From NCBI GenBank assembly GCA_945873925.1, contig CAMCES010000003.1, positions 1 through 64,000 of the forward strand: 64,000 bases of DNA, read 5' to 3'. Shown here in pieces: positions 25,210-33,255 of this stretch (positions within the stretch are counted from its first letter, which is position 1; each line of letters starts with the position of its first letter). Under the pieces are notes generated by a model, which saw nothing but the letters and a program-made list of their open reading frames with translations, did not search any database and was not told the origin of the DNA. This DNA comes from Bordetella parapertussis. Lineage in GTDB: Bacteria > Pseudomonadota > Gammaproteobacteria > Burkholderiales > Burkholderiaceae_C. Made by a program: the position numbers and the translations under genes.

Positions 25210-25767
25210 TTGAAGGTCTTGAAGTTGTCTGCCCAAGGGCTCCCCCAGTCTTGGATCTCACTTGAACAAGCCGTGACCCACTATGCGGCAGACGAGGTGC
25301 GTTGGGAGGCCGGTGTCGAGATTGCGATTTACCGCGGCGGCCACAACGCGATCACCGGACTGCAGTCCATGATCACGGTCAACAGCATCATTGGCACCAA
25401 AGGCGTCCCCCGCATCAACCCCTTTGAGCTCAAGCCTGGGCTGACCAACAGCAAGTTGTTTGCCCGTGACCGCAACATCTGCGCTTACTGTGGCGACGAT
25501 TTTCACGAAACCGAGCTCACCCGCGAACACATCATTCCTTTTGGGCAACACGGTTTGGACAGCTGGATGAATGTGGTCACCGCCTGCCGCGCTTGTAACC
25601 ACCGCAAAGCCAACCGCACGCCCGAACAAGCCAAAATGCCGTTGCTCTACACCCCTTACGTACCCACTTTGTGGGAGGACTTCATCCTGCGCAACCGGCG
25701 TATCCTGGCCGATCAGATGGAGTTTTTAAGGGCGCATGTGCCGAGGAATTCGCGCCTGGCCGCGTGA
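25210..25767 (+). CDS. HNH endonuclease family protein
   Basis: A 185-residue protein with an HNH/zinc-finger nuclease domain at about residues 90-140. NICAYCGDDF gives the first CxxC, LTREHIIPFGQHGLDSWMN the H-N part, and ACRACNHRKANRTPEQA the second CxxC and final His. The N-terminal about 85 residues are a conserved extension. The start appears to be TTG at 25210, with AGGAG about 8 bases upstream. Short HNH genes of this type are widespread in Burkholderiales outside mobile elements; target and role are unknown. Convergent with purN. Confidence 0.87.
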   Translation: MKVLKLSAQGLPQSWISLEQAVTHYAADEVRWEAGVEIAIYRGGHNAITGLQSMITVNSIIGTKGVPRINPFELKPGLTNSKLFARDRNICAYCGDDFHETELTREHIIPFGQHGLDSWMNVVTACRACNHRKANRTPEQAKMPLLYTPYVPTLWEDFILRNRRILADQMEFLRAHVPRNSRLAA

Positions 25768-25784
25768 CATCTTGGCCGGCTGAA

Positions 25785-26384
25785 TCAGCCCTTCATTGAC
25801 GCCAACAACTGCGCCACCACCCTCGGGTACATCTGATGCTCTTGGCTCAGCACCCGGGCGGCCAATGTGTCGGCCGTGTCGCCAGGTAAGACCGGCACCA
25901 TCGCTTGCGCCAAGATCTCACCATGGTCGAGCTCGGCGGTGACGCGGTGCACCGTGGCCCCAGCAAATTGACAACCTTCATCCAAAGCGCGTTGGTGCGT
26001 GTGCAAGCCGGTGAAGGCAGGCAGCAGTGAAGGGTGGATGTTGACCAAGCGCCCTTCGTAATGCGTGACAAACCCCGGTGTCAAGATGCGCATGAAACCA
26101 GCCAGCAGCACCAAGTGGGGCTGATGTTGGTCAATCTCGGCCATCAAGGCCGCGTCAAAAGCCGCGCGTGGCTCGGCGTCATAGTCAAAGGCTTGGTGGT
26201 TCACCACCGCAGTCTTCAAACCCTGTTCTTGGGCAATCACCAATCCCTTTGCATCAGGTTTGTTGCTGATGACGGCGGCCACCTGGGCTTGGTAGCGCAT
26301 GGCCCAGTCGTCGCGCTGCGCGGTGCGCACGATGGCGGCCATGTTGGAGCCGCCGCCCGAAATCAGAATCACCAAGTTTTTCAT
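25785..26384 (-). CDS. purN: Phosphoribosylglycinamide formyltransferase
   Basis: A 199-residue enzyme of purine synthesis that formylates GAR with 10-formyl-THF. The phosphate-binding loop is ISGGGSNMAAI near the start. The catalytic block is NIHPSLLPAFTGLHTHQRAL, and GATVHRVTAELDHGEIL carries the catalytic Asp. The chosen start MKNLVILISGGGSN is standard. Divergent from the paired acyl-CoA dehydrogenases and convergent with the HNH gene. Confidence 0.97.
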   Translation of the reverse strand: MKNLVILISGGGSNMAAIVRTAQRDDWAMRYQAQVAAVISNKPDAKGLVIAQEQGLKTAVVNHQAFDYDAEPRAAFDAALMAEIDQHQPHLVLLAGFMRILTPGFVTHYEGRLVNIHPSLLPAFTGLHTHQRALDEGCQFAGATVHRVTAELDHGEILAQAMVPVLPGDTADTLAARVLSQEHQMYPRVVAQLLASMKG

Positions 26385-26493
26385 GGGGCTGATTATCCCG
26401 AAGCCACCCCAGTGTTCATGCGGGGATGAAAAATAGAACGAGCGTGCTAAAACATGGACTTTGCAAATCACAGACCCGCCGTCGGAGAACCCC

Positions 26494-27672
26494 ATGGATT
26501 TGGCTTTCACCCCCGAAGAACAGGCTTTTCGCCAAGAGGTGCGCACCTGGGTGCAAGCCCATTTGCCCGAGCACCTGTCCCACAAGGTGCACAACGCCTT
26601 GCGTTTGTCCCGTGAAGACATGCAGGCCTGGGCCAAAATCCTGGGCGCCAAGGGCTGGCTGGGCTACGCCTGGCCAACGCAGTTTGGCGGCCCCGGCTGG
26701 AACGCGGTGCAAAAGCATTTGTTCGAGGAAGAATGCGCCTTGGCGGGTGCCCCGCGCGTCGTGCCATTTGGCCCGGTGATGGTCGCGCCGGTGATCATGG
26801 CCTTTGGCAGCCCCGAGCAACAACAGCGGTTTTTACCGGGTATTGCCAGCGGTGAGGTCTGGTGGAGCCAGGGCTACAGCGAGCCTGGTTCAGGCTCTGA
26901 CCTGGCGTCCCTCAAAACCCGCGCCGAGCGTGTGGGCGACAAGTTCATCGTCAATGGCCAAAAAACCTGGACCACCTTGGCTCAGTTCGGCGACTGGATT
27001 TTTTGCCTGGTTCGCACCAGCTCCGAGGGCAAGCCGCAAACCGGCATTTCGTTTTTGCTGATCGACATGAAGTCGCCCGGCGTGTCTGTGCGCCCGATCA
27101 AGCTGCTGGATGGCGAATGCGAGGTCAACGAGGTCTGGTTTGACAATGTCGAAGTACCCGCCGAGAACCTGGTGGGTGAAGAAAACAAGGGCTGGAATTA
27201 CGCCAAATACCTGCTGGCGCACGAGCGCACCAACATCGCTGATGTCAACCGCGCCAAGCGCGAACTCGAGCGCTTAAAGCGCATCGCCAAAGCCGAGGGC
27301 GTCTGGGACGACATGCGGTTTCGCGATGAAATCGCCAAGCTCGAAGTCGATGTGATCGCCTTGGAGATGATGGTGCTGCGTGTTTTGAGCGCCGAAAAAT
27401 CGGGCAAGCAGTCGCTCGACATTGCGGGCTTGCTCAAAATCCGTGGTTCAGAAATACAGCAGCGTTACAGCGAACTGATGATGCAGGCCGCTGGCCCGTT
27501 CAGTCTGCCCTTTATCGAAGAAGCCATGGCCGCTGGCTGGCAGGGCAACCATGTCGGCGCTGCCCACTGTGCGCCCTTGGCATCGACCTATTTCAACATG
27601 CGCAAGACCACCATTTACGGTGGCTCCAACGAAGTGCAACGCAATATCGTGGCGCAAACCGTCTTGGGTTGA
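26494..27672 (+). CDS. Acyl-CoA dehydrogenase, large subunit of a paired FadE/PimC-like enzyme
   Basis: A 392-residue FAD enzyme with WPTQFGGPGWNAV, QGYSEPGSGSDLASL, NGQKTWTT and a C-terminal TTIYGGSNEVQRNIVAQ. The YEGT Glu of classical enzymes is Gly here, as in FadE-type subunits of alpha2-beta2 dehydrogenases such as ChsE4/ChsE5 and PimC/PimD. A Glu in LLAHERTNIA sits at the alternative position. The second dehydrogenase gene starts 27 bases downstream, supporting a heteromeric enzyme. The substrate may be a bulky or dicarboxylic acyl-CoA; PimC-like is by resemblance only. Confidence 0.92.
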   Translation: MDLAFTPEEQAFRQEVRTWVQAHLPEHLSHKVHNALRLSREDMQAWAKILGAKGWLGYAWPTQFGGPGWNAVQKHLFEEECALAGAPRVVPFGPVMVAPVIMAFGSPEQQQRFLPGIASGEVWWSQGYSEPGSGSDLASLKTRAERVGDKFIVNGQKTWTTLAQFGDWIFCLVRTSSEGKPQTGISFLLIDMKSPGVSVRPIKLLDGECEVNEVWFDNVEVPAENLVGEENKGWNYAKYLLAHERTNIADVNRAKRELERLKRIAKAEGVWDDMRFRDEIAKLEVDVIALEMMVLRVLSAEKSGKQSLDIAGLLKIRGSEIQQRYSELMMQAAGPFSLPFIEEAMAAGWQGNHVGAAHCAPLASTYFNMRKTTIYGGSNEVQRNIVAQTVLG

Positions 27673-27699
27673 CCCACCCTCATTGACAAGGACCTCACC

Positions 27700-28815
27700 A
27701 TGGATTTCGATTTTTCTGACGACCAAGCCCAGCTGCGTGAAGCGGTGCTCAAATGGGTGGAAAAAGCCTACAGCTTTGAGGCCAGACGCAGCGCGGTGGC
27801 GGCTGGGGGTTTTTCTGCGCCTGCTTACCAGGCCATGGCTGAATTGGGTTTGTGTGGTTTGTATGTGCAAGACGCCTATGGCGGCATGAACATGGGCCCG
27901 GTCGAAGGCATGCTGGTCATGGAAGAGCTCGGTCGTGGCATGGTGATGGAGCCCATCGCCCACACCTGGATCAGCACCGCGGTGTTGCAAGCGTTTGCGC
28001 CTGAACACCTCAAGACCGAGTGCCTGCCCCGCTTGGCTGGAGGCGAGTCACTGTTGGTGTTGGCGCACCATGAAAAGGGTGGGCGTTACCACTTGGACAA
28101 ATGCCAAGCCACGGCCAAACCGCTTGGTCAATCTTGGCAAGTGACTGGCCACAAGAGTTTGGTGCCTGCGGCTGACCAAGCGCACGGCTTTGTGGTACCC
28201 GCCACGGCGAACGGCAAGCTGGCCCTGTTTTTGGTGCCCCGCAGCGCGGCCACCGACACCCGCCATGTCTACCAAGCGCAAGACGGCAGCCGCATGGGTG
28301 AGTTGCACTTGCAAGACGCGCCCGCGCAGTGCATCAGCACCGATGGCCTGGCCGCTTTGCAACTGGCGGTCGATGTCGGTGCCACGGCCTTGTGCGCCGA
28401 AGCGGTTGGTTTGATGGAACAAACCTTGGCGATCACGGTTGACTACATGAACACCCGCAAACAGTTTGGCGTGGCGATCTCGGGCTTCCAGTCGCTGCGT
28501 CACCGCGTGGCAGACATGAAGATGCAACTCGAACTCGGTCGCTCCATGAGCTATTACGCATCCCTCAAACTCAACGCACCCGACGCTGAGCGCAGCCTGG
28601 CGGTGTCTCGCGCCAAGTTCCAAATCGGGCGTTCTGCCCGTCATATAGGGCAAGAGGCTGTGCAACTGCACGGCGGCATTGGCGTGACCGATGAGTACAT
28701 CATCAGCCATTGCTTCAAGCGTTTGACACAAATCGAACTCAGCTTGGGCGACAGCTTGCATCACTTGGGCTTGGTGTCAGCGCAGATGCAAGACACCGCA
28801 GGGGTATTTGCCTGA
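27700..28815 (+). CDS. Acyl-CoA dehydrogenase, small subunit of a paired FadE/PimD-like enzyme
   Basis: A 371-residue acyl-CoA dehydrogenase fold protein. It keeps YGGMNMGPVEGMLVMEELG, the helix block MNTRKQFGVAISGFQSLRHRVADM and AVQLHGGIGVTDEYIISHCFKR. The middle flavin-contact region is weak (no SEPGSGSD; it reads LAHHEKGGRYH). The C-terminus lacks a YEGT-like Glu. Such divergence fits a partner subunit rather than a self-sufficient enzyme. A ribosome binding site AAGGA precedes the ATG. It is followed after 17 bases by the methyltransferase gene. Confidence 0.9.
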   Translation: MDFDFSDDQAQLREAVLKWVEKAYSFEARRSAVAAGGFSAPAYQAMAELGLCGLYVQDAYGGMNMGPVEGMLVMEELGRGMVMEPIAHTWISTAVLQAFAPEHLKTECLPRLAGGESLLVLAHHEKGGRYHLDKCQATAKPLGQSWQVTGHKSLVPAADQAHGFVVPATANGKLALFLVPRSAATDTRHVYQAQDGSRMGELHLQDAPAQCISTDGLAALQLAVDVGATALCAEAVGLMEQTLAITVDYMNTRKQFGVAISGFQSLRHRVADMKMQLELGRSMSYYASLKLNAPDAERSLAVSRAKFQIGRSARHIGQEAVQLHGGIGVTDEYIISHCFKRLTQIELSLGDSLHHLGLVSAQMQDTAGVFA

Positions 28816-28832
28816 GGCTTGATAATGGCTCG

Positions 28833-30152
28833 ATGCATCCGAAAGCCCTGTTAGACGCTTGCACCGAACTCACCCGTTTGCTGCTTCGCTTTGACCACCC
28901 TGCCGACAGTGTGGTGTCCAAATACTTCCGCGACCAACGCAAGCAAATGGCCTTGGGCCCACGTGAGCGTGGCGTGCTAGCCGAAACTGGTTATAACGTG
29001 TTGCGCCAAAAACTGCGCTTTGAGCACCTGGGCAAATCCGGTAGTGGCGTGAAAGAACGCCGCTTGGCGATTTTGGGTTGGGCCGCTTACCTGGACGCGC
29101 AAGCCAAGTTGCAGCAACCTCAGGCCACCCATGGCGATCGTGGTTTCATGAAGGCTGCCATGAGCGAGATGGAATTCAAGTGGCTGGCCGATTGCGACGC
29201 GGCAACGCAAGACGCTTTTTTGGCACCCCATCAACACAACTTGCCGCCATGGTTGGCCCAAGAGTTACAGGCGCAATTGGGGGACGAATTCTGGCCCTTG
29301 GTCGACAGCTTGCAGCACACCGCTGGTTTGGATGTGCGTGTCAACACGATGCAGGCCAAGCGCTCGGATGTGCAAGCCGAGCTAGAAAAAAACGGTATCG
29401 AGGTGCTAGCCACGCCTTTCTCCCCTTGGGGCTTGCGCATGAACAGCAAACCCAACCTGAGCAAACTCAGTCTGTTTGAAAAAGGCGTGATCGAAGTGCA
29501 AGACGAGGGTTCGCAATTGCTCGCCATGTTGCTCGACGCCAAACGCGGTGAGATGGTTGCGGATTTTTGTGCGGGTGCCGGTGGCAAAACCTTGGCCTTG
29601 GGTGCGTCCATGCGCAACACCGGCCGCTTATACGCCTTTGACACCTCGGCACACCGTTTGGAGGCCTTGAAGCCGCGGTTAGCCCGCAGCGGTTTGTCCA
29701 ACATCCATCCGGTGGCGATTGCCCACGAGCGCGACGACCGGATCAAACGCTTGCGCGGCAAGATGGACCGTGTTTTGGTGGACGCGCCTTGCACCGGCTT
29801 GGGCACGTTGCGGCGCAACCCGGATTTGAAATGGCGTCAAACACCTGAGGCGGTGGCCGAATTGACCGTCAAACAGGCAGTGATTTTGGCCAGTGCCGCC
29901 AGGCTGCTCAAACCCGGCGGTCGCTTGGTCTACGCCACCTGCAGCTTGCTGCAGGCCGAAAACGAAGCAATCGCCCAGGCCTTCAGCGCAGCCCATCCCC
30001 AATTCAAGCCTTTGCCAGTCCAGGCATTGCTGACTGACTTTGAGGTGGATCAGGCTGGCCATTTGTGTGCCGCCGATGGTTTGTACCTGCGCTTGTGGCC
30101 CCATCGGCATGGCACAGATGGCTTTTTTGCGGCAGCCTGGGTGGCTGTTTAA
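28833..30152 (+). CDS. RsmB/NOP family rRNA (cytosine-5) methyltransferase
   Basis: A 439-residue RNA m5C methyltransferase. The SAM site reads VADFCAGAGGKTLALGA; C320 in DAPCTGLGTLRRNPD is the motif IV cysteine (release) and C370 in YATCSLLQAEN the motif VI nucleophile. The N-terminal about 190 residues are helical and NusB-like in position but divergent, so it may be RsmB-related rather than true RsmB (16S C967). No fmt or def lies next to it, unlike classical rsmB. Confidence 0.9.
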   Translation: MHPKALLDACTELTRLLLRFDHPADSVVSKYFRDQRKQMALGPRERGVLAETGYNVLRQKLRFEHLGKSGSGVKERRLAILGWAAYLDAQAKLQQPQATHGDRGFMKAAMSEMEFKWLADCDAATQDAFLAPHQHNLPPWLAQELQAQLGDEFWPLVDSLQHTAGLDVRVNTMQAKRSDVQAELEKNGIEVLATPFSPWGLRMNSKPNLSKLSLFEKGVIEVQDEGSQLLAMLLDAKRGEMVADFCAGAGGKTLALGASMRNTGRLYAFDTSAHRLEALKPRLARSGLSNIHPVAIAHERDDRIKRLRGKMDRVLVDAPCTGLGTLRRNPDLKWRQTPEAVAELTVKQAVILASAARLLKPGGRLVYATCSLLQAENEAIAQAFSAAHPQFKPLPVQALLTDFEVDQAGHLCAADGLYLRLWPHRHGTDGFFAAAWVAV

Positions 30153-30184
30153 AATCATGGATTACAGCGTTTGAAGGGGTGGAC

Positions 30185-31396
30185 ATGTTGTTGATTGATG
30201 GGCCTTGGTTGGACCTGGTACTGAATTGGCTGGCTTACGGTATGTGGGACTTGCCTGCCTGGCAACTGGTGTTGATCACCCTGGGCATGACGCACATCAC
30301 GATCGCGGCGGTCACCATTTACCTGCACCGCCACCAAGCACACCGCTCCCTGGACTTGCATTGGCTGCCCGCGCATTTTTTTCGCTTGTGGCTGTGGCTG
30401 ACCACCGGCATGACCACCAAGGCCTGGGCATCGATTCACCGCAAGCACCACGCCAAATGCGAAACCGACGAAGACCCACACAGTCCACAGGTATTTGGCA
30501 TCCGAAAAGTTTTTTGGCAAGGCGCGGAGCTCTACCGCAAAGAAGCCGCCAACCCTGAAACACTTCGCAAATACGGTCACGGCACGCCCGACGACTGGAT
30601 TGAAAACAAGCTGTATTCACGTTTTTCTTGGCAAGGCGTGGGCCTGATGCTGATCATCGACCTGGCATTGTTTGGCGCGGTTGGTCTGAGCATCTGGGCG
30701 GTGCAAATGTTGTGGATCCCAGTGACGGCTGCCGGAGTCATCAACGGCATTGGCCACTACCGGGGCTACCGCAATTTCGAGGCACCTGATGCCAGCACCA
30801 ACATCTTTCCTTGGGGCATCTTGATCGGTGGTGAAGAATTGCACAACAACCATCACACCTACCCCACCTCGGCCAAGTTGTCTGTCAAAGCCTATGAATT
30901 CGACATCGGCTGGCTGTACATCCGAATTTTGGAAAACCTGGGTCTGGCTTCGGTGAAGAAAACCCCGCCAAAAATCCAGTATGCCGAGGTCAAACCTGTG
31001 GCCGATGAGCACACCTTGGAAGCCTTGATTGCCAACCGCTATGAAGTGATGGCCAGCTTTGCCCGTCAGTTGCAGCGCACGGTCAAACTCGAGATAGCCG
31101 CATTGCCCAAATCACCCACCGAGTCGGTGTTGAAAGCGGCCAAGCGATGGATGCACCGTGACGAGGTGCAAGTCCCAGCGCAGTTTCGCACCGCTTTGGC
31201 ACAAGCCCGTGCCGCATTGCCAAATGTCGACACCATGGTGCGCATGCGCGAGGAACTTCGCCAGCTCTGGCTAAACACCCACGCCAGCCGAGCCCAGTTG
31301 GCACTGGACTTGCAAGCCTGGTGTCGACGCGCTGAGGGCAGTGGCATTGCCGCGCTGCGTGATTTCTCTTTGCAGTTGCGCACTGTCAGCCTCTGA
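30185..31396 (+). CDS. Membrane fatty acid (acyl-CoA) desaturase
   Basis: A 403-residue di-iron membrane desaturase introducing a double bond into acyl chains. The three histidine boxes are HRHQAHR (48-54), HRKHH (85-89) and HNNHH (220-224). Hydrophobic segments lie at about 27-45, 66-80 and 152-185. A hydrophilic, helical C-terminal tail of about 140 residues follows the desaturase core, which is longer than in the minimal delta-9 type. The stop codon lies inside a perfect 10-bp inverted repeat. Probably adjusts membrane fluidity, but regiospecificity cannot be read from sequence. Confidence 0.93.
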   Translation: MLLIDGPWLDLVLNWLAYGMWDLPAWQLVLITLGMTHITIAAVTIYLHRHQAHRSLDLHWLPAHFFRLWLWLTTGMTTKAWASIHRKHHAKCETDEDPHSPQVFGIRKVFWQGAELYRKEAANPETLRKYGHGTPDDWIENKLYSRFSWQGVGLMLIIDLALFGAVGLSIWAVQMLWIPVTAAGVINGIGHYRGYRNFEAPDASTNIFPWGILIGGEELHNNHHTYPTSAKLSVKAYEFDIGWLYIRILENLGLASVKKTPPKIQYAEVKPVADEHTLEALIANRYEVMASFARQLQRTVKLEIAALPKSPTESVLKAAKRWMHRDEVQVPAQFRTALAQARAALPNVDTMVRMREELRQLWLNTHASRAQLALDLQAWCRRAEGSGIAALRDFSLQLRTVSL

Positions 31397-31402
31397 CAGT
31401 GC
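31380..31402. terminator. Perfect 10-bp hairpin across the end of the desaturase gene
   Basis: GCACTGTCAG-CCT-CTGACAGTGC has ten perfect pairs with a 3-base centre and contains the desaturase TGA. A second small hairpin, CCGGC-TAAATC-GCCGG, begins 1 base later and lies before the rpmG stop. Neither has a U-tract. The pair sits between convergent genes and may block transcription or protect RNA ends from both sides. Confidence 0.5.
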
Positions 31403-31422
31403 CCGGCTAAATCGCCGGATCA

Positions 31423-31593
31423 TTACTTGAGTTTGATCTCTTTGTATTCCACGTGCTTGCGTGCCTTGGGGTCGAATTTCATGATCGACATTTTTTCGGG
31501 CATGGTTTTCTTGTTTTTGCTGGTGGTGTAGAAGTGGCCGGTGCCAGCAGTTGATTCCAGCTTGATTTTTTCGCGTCCGCCTTTGGAAGCCAT
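31423..31593 (-). CDS. rpmG: 50S ribosomal protein L33
   Basis: A 56-residue basic protein (MASKGGREKIKLESTAGTG at the start, ARKHVEYKEIKLK at the end), exactly the proteobacterial L33. It lacks the zinc-binding CxxC pairs, so it is the zinc-independent form. AAAGGA stands ahead of the ATG. It follows rpmB by 29 bases in the usual rpmB-rpmG operon and ends next to hairpins facing the desaturase gene. Confidence 0.97.
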   Translation of the reverse strand: MASKGGREKIKLESTAGTGHFYTTSKNKKTMPEKMSIMKFDPKARKHVEYKEIKLK

Positions 31594-31622
31594 GGTGTAG
31601 TCCTTTCGAAGTCGGAAAAAAA

Positions 31623-31856
31623 TTAAGCTTGACCGCGTGCGCGCATGTCTGCGAGCACGACATCAATGCCTTTTTTGTCAATCAAACGCAAAGCGGCGCT
31701 GGAAACGCGCAAACGCACCCAGCGGTTTTCGGATTCGACCCAGAAACGGCGGTATTGCAGGTTGGGCAAAAAACGACGTTTGGTTTTGTTGTTGGCATGG
31801 GACACATTGTTCCCAGACATCGGGCCTTTGCCCGTTACTTCACATACGCGTGCCAT
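31623..31856 (-). CDS. rpmB: 50S ribosomal protein L28
   Basis: A 77-residue protein with the L28 start MARVCEVTGKGPMSGNNVSH and the block RRFLPNLQYRRFWVESE. A strong Shine-Dalgarno (AAGGAG) lies upstream. Its transcript should have a leader of about 100 bases with a long-range perfect stem (31880-31940) and a good -10 box (31958-31963). Confidence 0.98.
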   Translation of the reverse strand: MARVCEVTGKGPMSGNNVSHANNKTKRRFLPNLQYRRFWVESENRWVRLRVSSAALRLIDKKGIDVVLADMRARGQA

Positions 31857-31879
31857 GGAGACACTCCTTCATGTAACAG

Positions 31880-31940
31880 CCTGTCCTTGAAAGAACCGGC
31901 TTGACCTCGCCAAACAGGGGGGCGGTATCCCAAGGACAGG
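31880..31940 (-). promoter_or_regulatory. Structured leader of the rpmB-rpmG transcript
   Basis: CCTGTCCTTG (31880-31889) and CAAGGACAGG (31931-31940) are perfect 10-base complements enclosing 41 bases. The element lies between the putative -10 box and the L28 Shine-Dalgarno, so it would form the base of a closed domain in the mRNA leader. Such leaders often bind a ribosomal protein for feedback control. That role is inferred. Confidence 0.55.
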
Positions 31941-31957
31941 TGTCCAAACAGCCGGGT

Positions 31958-31963
31958 ATTATA
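31958..31963 (-). promoter_or_regulatory. Probable -10 box of rpmB-rpmG
   Basis: On the minus strand the bases read TATAAT, a consensus sigma-70 -10 box, about 100 bases upstream of the L28 start. No clear -35 is present at 16-18 bases (AGCTTG is the nearest). Confidence 0.5.
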
Positions 31964-32040
31964 GCCTGACAGGATATGCCAAGCTTCGGACCTGCCCGCC
32001 TGGGCATGGCCGGGTGAGGGCCAACAACCAGTGGCATGGC

Positions 32041-32199
32041 TCAAACAGGCGAAGTCTGTGATTTTCGCAGGCGGCAGGCTTGGGAGCAGTATTTCACCGA
32101 TGCCCAATTTTTAGCCCATGCTTTGCGCCAAGTCATGTCTTTGCCACACACCTGGCAGGGTTTGCTCGGCAGGTTTTGTTTGTTGCCTTTGAAGCTCAT
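32041..32199 (-). CDS. DUF2256 family small cysteine protein
   Basis: A 52-residue protein, MSFKGNKQNLPSKPCQVCGKD onward, with CQVCGKDMTWRKAWAKNW and VKYCSQACRLRK. This is the DUF2256 pattern: two CxxC/CxxxC pairs likely binding zinc, and a WRKxWxKNW core. Its ATG overlaps the trxB stop as ATGA (32196-32199), so it is translationally coupled to trxB. Function unknown. Confidence 0.85.
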   Translation of the reverse strand: MSFKGNKQNLPSKPCQVCGKDMTWRKAWAKNWASVKYCSQACRLRKSQTSPV

Positions 32200-33152
32200 T
32201 GCTCTAAAAAACGCTGAGCGTCCAGGGCTGCCATGCAACCCGTGCCAGCGCTGGTGATGGCTTGGCGGTAAACATGGTCTTGCACATCGCCAGCGGCGAA
32301 GATGCCGGGCACGCTGGTTTGCGTGGCCATGCCTTGCAAGCCACTTTGGGTGACGATGTAGCCGTCTTTCATCGCCAAATGACCTTCAAAAATACCCGTG
32401 TTGGGTTGGTGGCCAATGGCGATGAAGCAACCATGCACCGCCAGTTCGCGGGTGCTGTGGTCTTGGGTGCTTTTGAGGCGAACCCCAGTGACGCCCGAGG
32501 CGTCGCCCAGCACTTCGTCCAGCACACTGTGGACTTCCAGCACGATCTTGCCCGCTTTGACCTTGTCCATGAGCTTGTCGATCATGATGGCCTCGGCTTT
32601 GAATTTGTCGCGGCGGTGAACCAGGTGGACCTTGGTCGCGATGTTGGACAGGTAGAGCGCTTCTTCGACAGCGGTGTTGCCGCCGCCGACCACGCACACC
32701 ATTTGGTCGCGGTAGAAAAAACCGTCACAGGTGGCACAACCCGACACGCCTCGGCCCATGAAGGATTGTTCGGAGGGCAGGCCCAGGTACTTGGCCGATG
32801 CACCCGTGGCAATGATCAGCGCATCACAGGTATAGGTGCCGCTGTCGCCAAACAAGGTGAAAGGACGTTTGGAGAAATCCACCTGGTTGATATGGTCAAA
32901 CACCATTTGGGTATTGAAACGCTGCGCGTGCTCCATGAAGCGTTGCATCAGGTCCGGGCCTTGCACGCCATGCACATCGGCGGGCCAGTTGTCCACGTCG
33001 GTGGTGGTCATGAGCTGACCGCCTTGGGCCATGCCGGTGATCAAAGTGGGGCTCAAGTTGGCGCGGGCGGCATAGACGGCGGCGGAGTAACCGGCAGGGC
33101 CAGAGCCCAAGATAAGTACTTTGCTGTGTTGGGAGGGGGTCATGGTGGGCAT
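32196..33152 (-). CDS. trxB: Thioredoxin-disulfide reductase
   Basis: A 318-residue (or 315 from ATG 33143) FAD/NADPH enzyme that reduces thioredoxin. It has the FAD loop LILGSGPAGYSAAVYAARAN, the redox pair CATC (GVSGCATCDGFF), the NADPH loop VVGGGNTAVEEALYL and the C-terminal FAD block GIFAAGDVQDHVYRQAITSAGTGC. It is divergent from ftsK, with a 103-base gap, and coupled to the DUF2256 gene. Confidence 0.98.
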   Translation of the reverse strand: MPTMTPSQHSKVLILGSGPAGYSAAVYAARANLSPTLITGMAQGGQLMTTTDVDNWPADVHGVQGPDLMQRFMEHAQRFNTQMVFDHINQVDFSKRPFTLFGDSGTYTCDALIIATGASAKYLGLPSEQSFMGRGVSGCATCDGFFYRDQMVCVVGGGNTAVEEALYLSNIATKVHLVHRRDKFKAEAIMIDKLMDKVKAGKIVLEVHSVLDEVLGDASGVTGVRLKSTQDHSTRELAVHGCFIAIGHQPNTGIFEGHLAMKDGYIVTQSGLQGMATQTSVPGIFAAGDVQDHVYRQAITSAGTGCMAALDAQRFLEQ

Positions 33153-33255
33153 TGTTGAGGGAACAAAAAGGAATGATGGCTCATCCCTGATCAGCCGATT
33201 TTAAGTTCAGGGCTGCCTGCTGTCCTTGGCTTGCCTGTTAAGCTTGTGTCCGGCA

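Noticed and set aside
32262..33158. 298-codon open frame opposite trxB
   Set aside because: Antisense shadow of TrxB, whose FAD, CATC and NADPH motifs are intact.
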